A stretch of 45,306 bases of DNA from a virus, in IMG/VR virus record IMGVR_UViG_3300050119_000128, positions 1-45,306 of that record. One strand, written 5' to 3'. Position 1 is the stretch's first letter, and each line of letters begins with the position of its first letter. Below, piece by piece: positions 21,559-30,643 of this stretch. Both the position numbers and the translations under genes were made by a program. A model generated the notes under the pieces. That model saw only the letters and a list, made by a program, of their open reading frames with translations. It searched no databases and was not told the origin of the DNA.

Positions 21559-22119
21559 ATGTGGACCGTCAAACAGGTCGCCGAGCGCGACCAGATCAGC
21601 AAGCAGGCGGTCTCCAAGCGGGCTCGCCGCTATGCAGACGAACACGCCTTGATCGTCGAGCGCGATGCGCAGGACCGCATCGTCAAGCTCAACGTCGTGC
21701 AATACGACCAATTGCGCGGCCAGTTCGGCGATCCGGCCAAGGCGCAGGGGCCCAAGCCGAAAGCCGAACGGAAACCTCCGGCCGAGGACAGTCTCGACGA
21801 GGCGCGGCGCCGGCAAGCATGGATCGACGCCGAGCGCAGCCGCCTCGCTCTCGACGAAGCCAAGGGGAGGGTCGTTTCCGTCGACGCGGTGAGCGCGGCG
21901 ATCGCCGAGGCGGCCGAGCTCGTCGCCACCATCGTCGATCGGCTGCCGAACGCCGCCGATGCGCTGGCGCCGGAAGTCGCCAAGACCGGCGCGCACGGGT
22001 TGCGCCTCGGCCTGACACAGGAAGCCCATCGCATGCGCGATGAAATCGCCAAGGCGCTTGCCGCCGCCCTGCTGCCGTCCGCAACGCCGGAGGATGCCGC
22101 GCCGCCGGTGACGCCGTGA
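21559..22119 (+). CDS. Terminase small subunit (Nu1-like DNA-packaging protein)
   Basis: A 186-residue protein starting MWTVKQVAERDQISKQAVSKRARRY, a winged helix-turn-helix at residues 2-30 as in lambda Nu1, which binds the packaging site and recruits the large subunit. The rest is helical (EARRRQAWIDAERSRLALDE). A TTG at 21484 would add 25 residues (TLLTETTTTVDAP); the ATG at 21559 fits the domain start better but has a poor ribosome-binding site. Three TTGACG repeats in 21505-21540 lie just before this start and may be part of a recognition site. It overlaps the large subunit gene by GTGA. Confidence 0.8.
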   Translation: MWTVKQVAERDQISKQAVSKRARRYADEHALIVERDAQDRIVKLNVVQYDQLRGQFGDPAKAQGPKPKAERKPPAEDSLDEARRRQAWIDAERSRLALDEAKGRVVSVDAVSAAIAEAAELVATIVDRLPNAADALAPEVAKTGAHGLRLGLTQEAHRMRDEIAKALAAALLPSATPEDAAPPVTP

Positions 22120-24107
22120 GCGCGCCGGACGCCCGCGCGCTGGTACTAGGCACGTTGGCCGAGCGCATCGCGCCGCCCGATCCGATGCCGTTCTCGAGCT
22201 GGATCGGCGCTAATATCGTTCTGGTCGACGGCCCGCTCGCCGGCGAGCCATGGCGCCCAGACGGTGCGCCCTATCTCGCCGAGATCGCCGACTGTCTTTC
22301 GCTCGAGCATCCCTGCAACGAGGTGTCCGTCCGCAAATCAGAACAGTCCGGCGCCTCGATCCTGGCGCTGGCCTGGTCGCTCTACATCGCCGACCGTGTG
22401 CGCGCATCGACGCTGTACGGCGTGCCCGGCCTCGACGCGCTGCGCACGCTCAATTCGCAGAAGCTGCAGCCGCTGATCGACGCCTGGCAGAAGCGCAGCG
22501 GCCGTTTCGTCATCGAGCCGACGGTGTCGCGCTCCGGCACCGGCTCGACGAGCTACGAGAAGAAATACCCCGGCGGGTTCCTGTCGCTGGCCAACGCCAA
22601 CGCGGTGATGGACTTGTCGATGGTGACGCCGCGCTTCGGCGTGCGCGACGAATTGTCGAAATGGCAGGAGCTGCCGAACGGCGCCGATCCGGAAAACCTG
22701 TTTTTCGGCCGCTTCACCGCCTTCCGCCGCCTGCGCACCTATAAGATTCTCAACATCTCGACGCCGGAAGTGGACACCGGCAGCGAGGACGGCACTGGCG
22801 AAGGCCATTGCCGCATCGACCGGCGCTTCCGCGCCTCCGATCAGCGCTTCTGGAACGTGCCGTGCCCGGAATGCGGTGCACTGTTCTTCCACAAATTTGC
22901 GCAATTGCGCATCGACGAGGAGCATCCTCACCGCTCGGTCTATGAATGCGAGCACTGCGGCCACCATCTGAGCGATGCCGAGCGCGTCGTCGCTGTGCGC
23001 GCCGGCGAGTGGCTGTCGCTATTGAATGAACATGATCGCCTCGGCCGCGATCCCGGCTTTCACATCGACGCCTTCATCTCGCTGATGATGGACTACGGCG
23101 CCATCGCTGCCGACTGGATATCGTTTCGATCGAGCGAAAAGGGCAAAAAGGACTTCTCGAACGTCAAGCTCGGCCTGCCATACCGCTTCCGTGGCGACGC
23201 CGTCGATCACATGCGGCTATTCGATCGGCGCGAGGATTATGCGCCCGGTCACGTGCCGCCCGGTTGCCTGCTGCTCACGGTCGCCTGCGACGTGCAGATG
23301 CGCGGCATCTATGTCGAGGTGGTGGGCTGGAAGCCGAACCGCGAAAGCTATGTCGTTCACGCCGATTATCTCGATGGCGACACCACCGATCACGATAGCG
23401 GCGCCTTTGCCGCGCTGACGGAAATCTACCATCGCGAATGGCCGGACGCTTACGGTCACCGCCGCCGGCACGACGAATTCGGCATCGACGCCAACTATCG
23501 CACCGGCACCGTTCTTACCTGGTCGCGCAGCCATCCCGGCGTCAAGGCGCTGCAGGGCCGCGAAGGCTGGGGCCGTCCGGCGTTGAGCGTCGCCAGCGAT
23601 GTCGACGTCGACTATCGCGGCCGGCGCATTCGCGGCGGCGCCAAACTGCGCGGCGTCGGCACGTGGCCGCTCAAGTCGACGCTGTCGTCCTACCTCGCAC
23701 TCGGCACGCAGGCCGATGGCGCCGAGGCGGTGTTCCCGCCCGGCTATTGTCACTTCGGCCGGTTTCTCGACGAGGGTTACTTCAAGCAGCTCACTGCCGA
23801 GCATCTGGCCGAGGAAACCTATCGCGGCCGGCCGCGCCAGGTGTGGAAGCCGCATTCGACGCATACCGACAACCACTTTCTCGATTGCCGAATCTACAAT
23901 CTGGCGTTGGTGGACGCCTATTTCGCCTCGTTCACCGCCGACGACTGGTCGCGGCTGGCGAAGGAACGCGATATCCCGGCGGATATGCAAGCGCCGGACC
24001 TGTTCGCGCCGCGCGGTTTCGCCGGGCAGGCACCGACCGCTGAAAAATCCGCATCGGCCGCGCCCGACGCCTTCGATCGCATGGCGGCATTGAACAAGGG
24101 CCTCTGA
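22116..24107 (+). CDS. Terminase large subunit, GpA family
   Basis: A 663-residue GpA-type terminase, the ATPase and nuclease that cuts and pumps DNA into the prohead. PMPFSSWIGANI (near residue 30) is a typical GpA start. KSEQSGAS (74-81) is the GpA Walker A-like loop; the usual final lysine-threonine is Ala-Ser. A zinc finger is formed by CPECG (about 250) and CEHCG (about 278). LTVACDVQM and an EVFPPGYCHF region belong to the nuclease half. The start is GTG at 22116 by GTGA overlap. A TGATG overlap couples it to the gpW-like gene. Confidence 0.95.
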   Translation: MSAPDARALVLGTLAERIAPPDPMPFSSWIGANIVLVDGPLAGEPWRPDGAPYLAEIADCLSLEHPCNEVSVRKSEQSGASILALAWSLYIADRVRASTLYGVPGLDALRTLNSQKLQPLIDAWQKRSGRFVIEPTVSRSGTGSTSYEKKYPGGFLSLANANAVMDLSMVTPRFGVRDELSKWQELPNGADPENLFFGRFTAFRRLRTYKILNISTPEVDTGSEDGTGEGHCRIDRRFRASDQRFWNVPCPECGALFFHKFAQLRIDEEHPHRSVYECEHCGHHLSDAERVVAVRAGEWLSLLNEHDRLGRDPGFHIDAFISLMMDYGAIAADWISFRSSEKGKKDFSNVKLGLPYRFRGDAVDHMRLFDRREDYAPGHVPPGCLLLTVACDVQMRGIYVEVVGWKPNRESYVVHADYLDGDTTDHDSGAFAALTEIYHREWPDAYGHRRRHDEFGIDANYRTGTVLTWSRSHPGVKALQGREGWGRPALSVASDVDVDYRGRRIRGGAKLRGVGTWPLKSTLSSYLALGTQADGAEAVFPPGYCHFGRFLDEGYFKQLTAEHLAEETYRGRPRQVWKPHSTHTDNHFLDCRIYNLALVDAYFASFTADDWSRLAKERDIPADMQAPDLFAPRGFAGQAPTAEKSASAAPDAFDRMAALNKGL

Positions 24108-24322
24108 TGACCGACCAGGACATGCTCACGGCGGCGCAGACGGCGCTGCACAAGCTGCTCACCGGCACGCAGGCGGTCGAGGTCGAGATCGGCACCGGGC
24201 AGGGCGCCTATCGCACCAAGTTTTCGCCGGCCAAGATCAACGATCTGAAGGCCTATATCCAGACGCTGGAAGATCGCATCGCCAACCGCTGCACGCGCGG
24301 CGCCATCGGCATCGTTTTCTGA
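24107..24322 (+). CDS. Head-tail joining protein, gpW-like
   Basis: A 71-residue protein directly after the terminase, overlapping by TGATG. Lambda gpW is 68 residues, binds the packaged head and makes the place for tail joining. The helical AAQTALHKLLTGTQAVEVEIG, then a YRTKFSPAKINDLKAYIQTL helix fit the gpW fold. Position in the order terminase, gpW, portal also agrees. Confidence 0.8.
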   Translation: MTDQDMLTAAQTALHKLLTGTQAVEVEIGTGQGAYRTKFSPAKINDLKAYIQTLEDRIANRCTRGAIGIVF

Positions 24323-24365
24323 GGCGCGACCGCCACTCTATGCATGACGCAAGGAGCTACCGCCC

Positions 24366-25031
24366 ATGCTGCAACAGTCCAAGGTCAAAAGCACGTTTCT
24401 GCTGATCGGCGCCGATAAGGGTGGCGTCGGCAAGACCACGTTGGCGCGCATCGTCCTCGATTACGTGCGCGCCTTCAATCCTTCGCTACGCGTGTTCGAC
24501 ACCGAGCCGTCGCCCGGCGTGCTCAAGCGCTTTTTTCCGACGGCGGAAACGGTCGAACTCGCCGATCCGATCGACCAAGCCAAGATTATCGACGGGCTCG
24601 GCACCGTTCGTCTCACCATCGTCGATATTCGCGCCGGTCTCTTGTCGCCGACGCTGCACCTCTTCCAGCGCATCGGCTTCCGACACGGTGAGGAGGCGCA
24701 TCTCGCGGTGTTTCACGTGCTCGGCAACACCGTCGCCTCGCTGTCGGAGATCGAACGCACGAAAACGCTGTTGCAGCACGGCGGCGATCACGTGATGGTC
24801 AAAAACTACGCAAATTCTAGCTTCGAATGGCAGGAAGTCGCCGGCACCGTCGTCAATATCCGCCATCTCGAATCGATCGCGGCGGAAAAGGTCGATCAGC
24901 GCAGCCAGAGTTTCCTCGATTTCGCCGCCGATCCGGCGAATTCGCGCACCATGCGCGGCCTCGTCGGCTCCTGGTATGACCGCAGCGCCGCCGCGCTCGA
25001 TGCCGTCGGCCTGAAAAACATCGTGGCGTGA
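24366..25031 (+). CDS. ParA/MipZ-like P-loop ATPase within the head module
   Basis: A 221-residue ATPase with a deviant Walker A, KGGVGKTT (18-25), of the ParA/MinD/MipZ superfamily. FDTEPSPGVL carries the position of the switch I region and VDIRAGLL that of switch II/Walker B. No membrane-targeting tail or DNA-binding helix-turn-helix is visible, and no ParB gene adjoins. It lies between gpW and the portal, where lambda-type heads have no ATPase. It may be a moron affecting host division, chromosome segregation or defence, or a head-assembly helper. The start follows GGAGC; it is followed by two small genes. Confidence 0.87.
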   Translation: MLQQSKVKSTFLLIGADKGGVGKTTLARIVLDYVRAFNPSLRVFDTEPSPGVLKRFFPTAETVELADPIDQAKIIDGLGTVRLTIVDIRAGLLSPTLHLFQRIGFRHGEEAHLAVFHVLGNTVASLSEIERTKTLLQHGGDHVMVKNYANSSFEWQEVAGTVVNIRHLESIAAEKVDQRSQSFLDFAADPANSRTMRGLVGSWYDRSAAALDAVGLKNIVA

Positions 25032-25038
25032 GCGCCAC

Positions 25039-25254
25039 GTGACGTTGCCGACGCCAGTCGATCTGTCGGATCGATGGGCGATCAAGGGCGGCTCCGGTCG
25101 CGCACACTGCTTTCGTCACTTAGGTTCCGGCGTGTGGGTCGCCTTGTGTCACCGTTCCACGTCGAGCCTGCAACTCCTCAATGAGCCGCGCGCGCATACG
25201 CGCTGTCTGCGCTGCTCTGCAATTCTCACCAAATCTTCCGCACCGGAGGAGTGA
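25039..25254 (+). CDS. Small cysteine/histidine-rich protein
   Basis: A 71-residue protein with AHCFRHLG, LCHRS and TRCLRCSAI, suggesting a small zinc-binding domain. The start is GTG 25039, seven bases after the ParA-like stop, without a convincing ribosome-binding site. Context is the ATPase cassette between gpW and portal. Function unknown. Confidence 0.5.
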   Translation: MTLPTPVDLSDRWAIKGGSGRAHCFRHLGSGVWVALCHRSTSSLQLLNEPRAHTRCLRCSAILTKSSAPEE

Positions 25255-25321
25255 AGCCGGCTTTCGTACCCGGCGGGGCAATCCCGACGAGTCTGGTGCG
25301 TCGCCGTGGGCGACACGGCCA

Positions 25322-25359
25322 GCGCCCGCGGCGTTTCGGTAGCTCGTCGCCGCGGGCGC
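25322..25359 (+). other. Strong 12-bp hairpin before the 63-aa gene
   Basis: Perfect 12-bp stem gcgcccgcggcg (25322-25333) with cgccgcgggcgc (25348-25359), 14-base loop. No T-run follows. It lies in the 125-base gap between 25255 and 25379 that otherwise holds nothing recognisable and ends just before the ribosome-binding site of the next gene. Confidence 0.6.
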
Positions 25360-25379
25360 ATCGTTTCAAGAGGCAAAGC

Positions 25380-25571
25380 ATGAGCCGCAACAAGCAGCGC
25401 CCGCGCGATCTTCCGCCGCCCGCGGCAGTACAGAATATCCCCCGCGCAGTGCTGCAGTCCGTGGCTGCGGTTCCGGAAAAGAAACCGGAACCGCAGCGCG
25501 CCACGGTCGCAGCGCCTGGCCGTCACTTCGTTCGCCGCGTCTATGACGACGGCGGAAATCTCGTCGGTTAA
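25380..25571 (+). CDS. Small basic, proline-rich protein
   Basis: A 63-residue, very basic, proline-rich and probably disordered protein (MSRNKQRPRDLPPPAA onward) that ends in HFVRRVYDDGGNLVG. The ATG at 25380 follows AAGAGG. A longer frame upstream runs through the hairpin at 25322-25359. It precedes the portal gene; a DNA-binding or assembly role is speculation. Confidence 0.5.
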   Translation: MSRNKQRPRDLPPPAAVQNIPRAVLQSVAAVPEKKPEPQRATVAAPGRHFVRRVYDDGGNLVG

Positions 25572-25587
25572 CCGGAATCATCCTCTC

Positions 25588-27219
25588 ATGTTCGGCCTCC
25601 TCCGCTCCCTTATCTCCGGATTGTCGGAGTCCGCGAGCATGGGGCACGAGAACAACCGCACCTATCCAACCGCTTTTCGCGGCGCGTCGCTGTCGCACCA
25701 AGACACCTACGCTTGGCGTCCGCCGATCACCTCTGGCGACAGCGCCTCGCTGTGGGAGCGTCAACTCACGCAGCCGCGCGTTGACGATCTGGTGCGCAAC
25801 GATCCGCACGCCGTCGCCGGCGTCAATCGCCTGGTCGATATGCTGGTCGGTGCCGGCCTGCGCCTGTCGCCGACGCCGAACGCTCGCGCGCTCGGGCTAG
25901 ATCAGAGCAACGATGCCGACCGCAAGGTGCTCAAGGATTTGGCCGCCTCGTTGAAAAGCGAATGGTCGCTGTTTGCTGAGGACCCGCGCCGCTTTAACGA
26001 CGCGCAGCGCCGGCTGTCGATGAACGGGCAGTTTCGCTTGATCGCGCGCACCATGTCGCGCCGCGGCGAGGCAACCGGGTTTCTCACATGGCGTCCCGAT
26101 CCGAATGCGCGCTATGCCACCTGCCTGCGCACCGTCGATCCCGACAGGCTGTCCAATCCGATGGGCCAAGCGGACACGATCAAGCTGCGCGGCGGCATCG
26201 AATTCGACGATCACGGCGCGCCGGTCGCCTATCACGTGCGCAACGGTCATCCGGCCGACTATTTCCGTTATGCGCAACTGCTGCAGTGGGAGCGAATTCC
26301 GCGCTGCACCTCCTGGGGACGTCCGGTTTTCATTCATGCCTATGAACCGGACCGTGAGGATCAGTCGCGCGCGGTGACGCCGTTCGCCTCGCTGATGACG
26401 CGGCTGCGCATGATCGGCAAGTTTGCCGACACCGAACTCGCGTCGGCCACGGTGAACGCGCTGTTTGCCGCCTTCGTCACCTCGAACATGCCGGTGGATC
26501 AGGCGACGCAGGCCTTCACGCCGTCGGCGATGACCTATGCCGACAAGCGCATGGATTATTATACGGCGGCGCCCCCTACTTTGAACGGCGTGCGCATTCC
26601 GGTTCTGCCGGTCGGCGACGAGATCAAGGTCAATGCCAGCCCGCGGCAGACGACGGCGTTCCCGGCGTTCCAGACAGCGTTTCTGCAATCCATCGCCGCA
26701 GCGCTCGGCGTGTCCTACGAACAACTGTCGATGGATTGGTCGAAGGTCAACTATTCCAGTGCACGCGCCGCGCTCAATGAAGTCTGGCGCCACATCCAGA
26801 CGCTGTTCGCCGTGTTTACCGAGCAGGTGGTGACGCCGATCTATTACGCCCAGGTCGAGGAGGCTTTCGACCGAGGCTACGTGGTGGCGCCGAAGGGCGC
26901 GCCGGATTTCTGGGCCGCGCCCGGCGCCTATCTCAACGCCCGCTGGATCGGCCCGGCCCGCGGCTATGTCGATCCGACCAAGGAGGCCGAGGCCGCCGGC
27001 ATCCGCATGGGCAATTTCACCTCGACGCTGGAAAAGGAAGCCGCCGACGCCGGCATGGATTGGGAGGAAAACCTCGATCAGATCGCCGTCGAGGAAGCCG
27101 CACTCAAGGCGCGCGGCCTCACCCGCATCATCGCCGCGCCCGGCCGCATCGCCAATGACCCGAATGACGCCGACGGCAATACCGCGCCGGCGCCCCCGCC
27201 AGAGGATAAGGCCTCATGA
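25588..27219 (+). CDS. Portal protein, lambda family
   Basis: A 543-residue lambda-type portal (gpB family), the dodecamer at the head vertex through which DNA enters and to which the tail attaches. DDLVRNDPHAVAGVNRLVDMLVGAG gives the conserved N-terminal helices (about 55-80), and a central SMDWSKVNYSSARAAL (about 385-400) is the diagnostic portal motif. The acidic, proline-rich C-terminus is dispensable in the family. The start at 25588 is the first in-frame ATG of the domain; the gene ends in an ATGA overlap with the protease. Confidence 0.95.
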   Translation: MFGLLRSLISGLSESASMGHENNRTYPTAFRGASLSHQDTYAWRPPITSGDSASLWERQLTQPRVDDLVRNDPHAVAGVNRLVDMLVGAGLRLSPTPNARALGLDQSNDADRKVLKDLAASLKSEWSLFAEDPRRFNDAQRRLSMNGQFRLIARTMSRRGEATGFLTWRPDPNARYATCLRTVDPDRLSNPMGQADTIKLRGGIEFDDHGAPVAYHVRNGHPADYFRYAQLLQWERIPRCTSWGRPVFIHAYEPDREDQSRAVTPFASLMTRLRMIGKFADTELASATVNALFAAFVTSNMPVDQATQAFTPSAMTYADKRMDYYTAAPPTLNGVRIPVLPVGDEIKVNASPRQTTAFPAFQTAFLQSIAAALGVSYEQLSMDWSKVNYSSARAALNEVWRHIQTLFAVFTEQVVTPIYYAQVEEAFDRGYVVAPKGAPDFWAAPGAYLNARWIGPARGYVDPTKEAEAAGIRMGNFTSTLEKEAADAGMDWEENLDQIAVEEAALKARGLTRIIAAPGRIANDPNDADGNTAPAPPPEDKAS

Positions 27220-28133
27220 CCATCCTGATGCCGCGCATCGCTGCGCGTCTGTTCGACACGCCATTGATGGTCGACGCCGGCAAGCTTGCCGCCATCATCG
27301 GCGGCATCGGCGGTCGCATTGTCGACGGTGGCATGCTGCTCGACGATATCGAGGCGGTGCAGCATGTCGCCTTTGCCGATGGCCGTCCGTCGATGGGACG
27401 GCTCGGCGATCCACTCGGCAATCGTTTCGAGCAGCGCGGCGAGGGCGATCGGCTGTTGAACAAGATCGGATCGACGGCGATCATCGCCATCGAAGGCACG
27501 CTGGTACACAAGGGCAAATGGCTCGGCGCCAATTCCGGCGACACCTCCTATGAGGGCCTGCAGGCGCAGGTGCAGCGCGCCCGCCGCGATCCGTCCGTGC
27601 GTTCCGTGGTATTCGAAGTCGACAGCTATGGCGGCGAGGTCGCCGGCGCCTTCGACACCGCCGAGATGATCGCGCAGCTCTCGGCCGAAAAGCCGACGCT
27701 CGCCATTCTTACCGATTTCGCTTTTTCCGCCGGCTATCTGCTCGCCTCGGCCGCACGCCAAGTGGTGCTGCCGGAGACCGGCGGCGCCGGCTCGATCGGC
27801 GTCATCGCCATGCATGCCGACTTTTCCGCGCAACTGGAAAAGAAGGGCGTCAAGGTTACGCTGATCACCTCCGGCGCGCACAAGGCCGATGGCCATTCGG
27901 CAGCACCGATTTCCGACGCCGTACTTGCGCGCGTGCAGACCGGCGTCGATGCCACGCGCGATCTGTTCGCCGGCGCCGTCGGCAAATATCGCGGCGCGCG
28001 TCTGAGCAAACAGGCTGTGCTTGCCACCGAGGCCTTGACCTATCGTGGCGATGAGGCCGTTGCCGCGGGCCTTGCCGACGGCGTCGGCCGCCCGTCGGAA
28101 ATGTTCGATCGCTTTCTCTCGCTCATGCGCTGA
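27216..28133 (+). CDS. Head maturation protease, S49 (SppA/gpC-like)
   Basis: A 305-residue S49-family serine protease like lambda gpC, which cuts the scaffold and capsid during head maturation. The catalytic serine is S171 in FAFSAGYLLA, and the general-base lysine is likely K223 in SGAHKADGH. PETGGAGSIGVIAMHADF between them is the usual family stretch. Lambda gpC has the scaffold fused to the protease; here the scaffold-like protein is separate (28189). Start by ATGA overlap with the portal gene. Confidence 0.93.
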   Translation: MTILMPRIAARLFDTPLMVDAGKLAAIIGGIGGRIVDGGMLLDDIEAVQHVAFADGRPSMGRLGDPLGNRFEQRGEGDRLLNKIGSTAIIAIEGTLVHKGKWLGANSGDTSYEGLQAQVQRARRDPSVRSVVFEVDSYGGEVAGAFDTAEMIAQLSAEKPTLAILTDFAFSAGYLLASAARQVVLPETGGAGSIGVIAMHADFSAQLEKKGVKVTLITSGAHKADGHSAAPISDAVLARVQTGVDATRDLFAGAVGKYRGARLSKQAVLATEALTYRGDEAVAAGLADGVGRPSEMFDRFLSLMR

Positions 28134-28188
28134 TCTGCTTTTTCAACCGGGCTGCCGTCCTGGCCGCCCTCCACAGGAGACTATCCGC

Positions 28189-28659
28189 ATGTCGGATAAC
28201 ACCACCACGTCCGGCCTCGCGGCGGTTGCTGCGGCGGCCAATGCCGTCAGCCGCGCCGATCACGAAAAGGCGCTGGCCGCCGCCAACACCGCCGCCGAAA
28301 ACCTGCTCACCGAAGGCGTCGCCAAGGCCCACGCCGAGGGCGTCAAGGAAGGCGCCGCCGCGGCGCGGACGCGCATCAAGACGATTCTCGGCAGCGAGGA
28401 GGCCAAGGGCCGCGATGCGCTGGCGCAGCATTTTGCCTTCGACACCGAAATGCCGGCCGACGCCGCACTCGCTGCCCTCAAGGTGGCGCCGAAGGCGGAC
28501 GCGGCCAAGACCGGCGCCAGCGGCCGGCTCGACGTAGCGATGCAGGGCATACGGCCGAAGGTCGACACGCTCGACAATGCCGCAGCTTCGCCCGCCGACG
28601 AACTGGCCGCCAACATGACAGTGCAGATCGCACGCATGACCAGCGGCAAGGCCGCTTAA
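28189..28659 (+). CDS. Scaffold-like capsid assembly protein
   Basis: A 156-residue Ala-rich helical protein directly between protease and decoration protein genes. It has a long predicted coiled coil (ALAAANTAAENLLTEGVAKA) and AAARTRIKTILGSEEAKGRD, a region found in the scaffold part of lambda gpC/Nu3-like proteins and S49 fusions. It would guide capsid assembly then be removed by the protease. The ATG at 28189 follows AGGAG. Confidence 0.7.
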   Translation: MSDNTTTSGLAAVAAAANAVSRADHEKALAAANTAAENLLTEGVAKAHAEGVKEGAAAARTRIKTILGSEEAKGRDALAQHFAFDTEMPADAALAALKVAPKADAAKTGASGRLDVAMQGIRPKVDTLDNAAASPADELAANMTVQIARMTSGKAA

Positions 28660-28671
28660 GCCCTCACTCCT

Positions 28672-28694
28672 GCCGCGCCGCCTGACGGCGCGGC
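28672..28694 (+). other. Intergenic GC hairpin
   Basis: A 9-bp stem gccgcgccg with cggcgcggc, loop CCTGA, right after the scaffold-like gene. It is one of a series of similar hairpins at the ends of abundant structural genes. No T-run follows. Confidence 0.5.
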
Positions 28695-28731
28695 CGCTCC
28701 CGCAACCGCCTTTCAATCGGAGATCGCATCC

Positions 28732-29421
28732 ATGGTGATGCCCGTCAAGACCATCACGCAGCCCAAACTGCAGAGCGCCGTCCTCAAGTGGTGGGCGGAC
28801 GAGGATTTCAATTTCGAGCAGGATACGCTGCTCGCCGGCTCCGGTTCCGACCGTTCGGTGGATATCGGCACCGTGCTCGGCAATATTTCCGCCGGCGCGC
28901 AGACCGTGACCAAGACCGATATCGGTTCCGGCCGTGGCGCCATCACGCTCGCCTCGCCGGCGGCCACGACCACGGCGCCGGCCGGCGATTACGAGATCGT
29001 CGGCGTCGCCGCCGCCACCAATGCCGGCACCTTTGAGGTCTATCGGCCCGATGGCACGCTCGACGGCGTCGGCACCGTAGCCGTCGCCTATGTCGGCACC
29101 GTGCAGTTCACGCTGGCCGACGGCGGCACCGATCTGGCGCCAGGCGACACCGCCAAGGTGACGGTGGCCTATGCCGCCGGTTCCGGCAAGGTGGTGCCGC
29201 TCAACTATGCGGCGGTCGACGGTTCGCAGAATGTCTATGGCGTCGCCGTGCGGCCTTCGACCGCGCCCGACGGCGTCGACGCGCCGATCGTGACGCTGCC
29301 GCGCGGCCCCGCCGTGCTGATCGACAGTGGCCTGATCTGGCCGTCCGGTGCCACCTCCGATCAGATCGCCGCGGGCACCGCCGCGCTCGCCGCGCTCGGC
29401 ATCATCGTCCGCGCCGCCTGA
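28732..29421 (+). CDS. Head decoration protein D-like
   Basis: A 229-residue protein whose C-terminal 120 residues fit the gpD family, the trimer that clamps the expanded capsid: GKVVPLNYAAVDGSQNVYGV (about 145-165) and ALGIIVRAA at the end. The N-terminal half (DIGTVLGNISAGAQTVT, GAITLASPA) is an added beta-rich part; lambda gpD is only 110 residues. The capsid gene follows. GGAG precedes the ATG at 28732. Confidence 0.88.
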   Translation: MVMPVKTITQPKLQSAVLKWWADEDFNFEQDTLLAGSGSDRSVDIGTVLGNISAGAQTVTKTDIGSGRGAITLASPAATTTAPAGDYEIVGVAAATNAGTFEVYRPDGTLDGVGTVAVAYVGTVQFTLADGGTDLAPGDTAKVTVAYAAGSGKVVPLNYAAVDGSQNVYGVAVRPSTAPDGVDAPIVTLPRGPAVLIDSGLIWPSGATSDQIAAGTAALAALGIIVRAA

Positions 29422-29441
29422 TCGCACGCTTCGCTGAATTG

Positions 29442-29466
29442 CCGCCGCGCCTAACCCGCGCGGCGG
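29442..29466 (+). other. Intergenic GC hairpin
   Basis: A 9-bp stem ccgccgcgc with gcgcggcgg around CTAACCC, between decoration and capsid genes. No T-run. Confidence 0.5.
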
Positions 29467-29527
29467 TTCCGGTTTCCTCGGCGGCGTGGCCGCCAACTCC
29501 CGTTAACAATCGCAAAGGATAGCGGCC

Positions 29528-30592
29528 ATGTCCGAACAGGACCTCGCCTTGACGTTTCCCTATACCACGACCGACCTGACCGACCAGGTCAATCGCGTGC
29601 CCAACCTCTACGGACTGATCAACGAACTCAACCTGTTCCCGACCGAAGGCTCGATCTCGACCGTCGTCGAAATGCGCTACGAGGACGGCGTGCTGCGCGT
29701 GCTGTCGACCAAGGAACGCGGCGCTGCGGCGACGCCGATGGCCGAGCGTACCGGCAAAACCATCTTCCTGGAAATCCCGCATTTCCCGTCGATGGACCTG
29801 ATCACGCCCAAGGATCTGCAGAACCTCACCGTGATCAATGCCCGCACCAAGCGGCCGATTACGCTGGCCGAAGAGGTCAACAAGCGGCTGATCAATATCC
29901 GCAACACCCATGCGGTTACCCGCGAATGGGTGCGCGCCTCGGCCCTGCAGGGCCTGATCAAGGACGGCAATAGCCAGACCATTTACGACCTCTATGCCGC
30001 CTTCGGCATCAGCAAGGCAACGATCTATTTCGACCTGAGCAATGCATCCGCCGACATGACGGCGAAATGCGCTGCCGTCTGGCAGTCAATCACCGCCAAC
30101 CTCAAGGGCGAGGTGATGAACGGCATCGAGTGCATCGTCGACCCCGACTTCTTCCAGGCTTTCGTCTCGCATGTGAGCGTCAAGGCCTTCTACCAGAGCG
30201 CCGAACAGGCGCTGGCGCTCGCCGAGCTGGTGCGCCGCGAGCGCGGCGGCAACATGTGGGGCCGGGAATTCAAGTTCGGCCGCGTCCTGTTCCGCGAATA
30301 TTACGGCACCGCGCCGGTCAAGACCTCGCCGACGGCGGCGATCAGTTCGCAGCCGTTCTGGGCCTCCGGCACCGGCACCGCCTATCCCGCCGGCACGCGG
30401 AATATGTTCCGCACCTATGACGCGCCGGCCGACGATCTGCGCTTCGTCAACACGCTCGGCCAGGAACTGTACGTGTCGCCGGAACTGCTTGAGCACGGCA
30501 AAGGCGTCGAGCTTGTCTCCGAATCGAACCCGCTGGCCGTCTGCCGCCGCCCCGAGGCGGTGGCACAACTGAGCAGCGCGGCGAGCGCCTGA
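29528..30592 (+). CDS. Major capsid protein E
   Basis: A 354-residue major capsid protein of the lambda gpE family (341 residues in lambda), HK97-fold shell subunit. LINELNLFPTEGSISTVVEM, KPMDLITPKDLQNL-type strand SMDLITPKDLQNLTV, and FREYYGTAPVKTSP are family-like segments. Cysteines are few. Strong site upstream with AAAGGATAGCGG. A terminator-like hairpin follows at 30613. Confidence 0.94.
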   Translation: MSEQDLALTFPYTTTDLTDQVNRVPNLYGLINELNLFPTEGSISTVVEMRYEDGVLRVLSTKERGAAATPMAERTGKTIFLEIPHFPSMDLITPKDLQNLTVINARTKRPITLAEEVNKRLINIRNTHAVTREWVRASALQGLIKDGNSQTIYDLYAAFGISKATIYFDLSNASADMTAKCAAVWQSITANLKGEVMNGIECIVDPDFFQAFVSHVSVKAFYQSAEQALALAELVRRERGGNMWGREFKFGRVLFREYYGTAPVKTSPTAAISSQPFWASGTGTAYPAGTRNMFRTYDAPADDLRFVNTLGQELYVSPELLEHGKGVELVSESNPLAVCRRPEAVAQLSSAASA

Positions 30593-30612
30593 CGCATCGC
30601 CGACGATTGAAA

Positions 30613-30643
30613 CCGCCGGGCCGAAATGGCCCGGCGGCATTTT
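30613..30643 (+). terminator. Terminator-like hairpin after the capsid gene
   Basis: Perfect 10-bp stem ccgccgggcc with ggcccggcgg around GAAAT, then CATTTTC. The short T-run makes it a probable partial terminator, which would lower the level of tail genes relative to the capsid gene. Confidence 0.6.
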
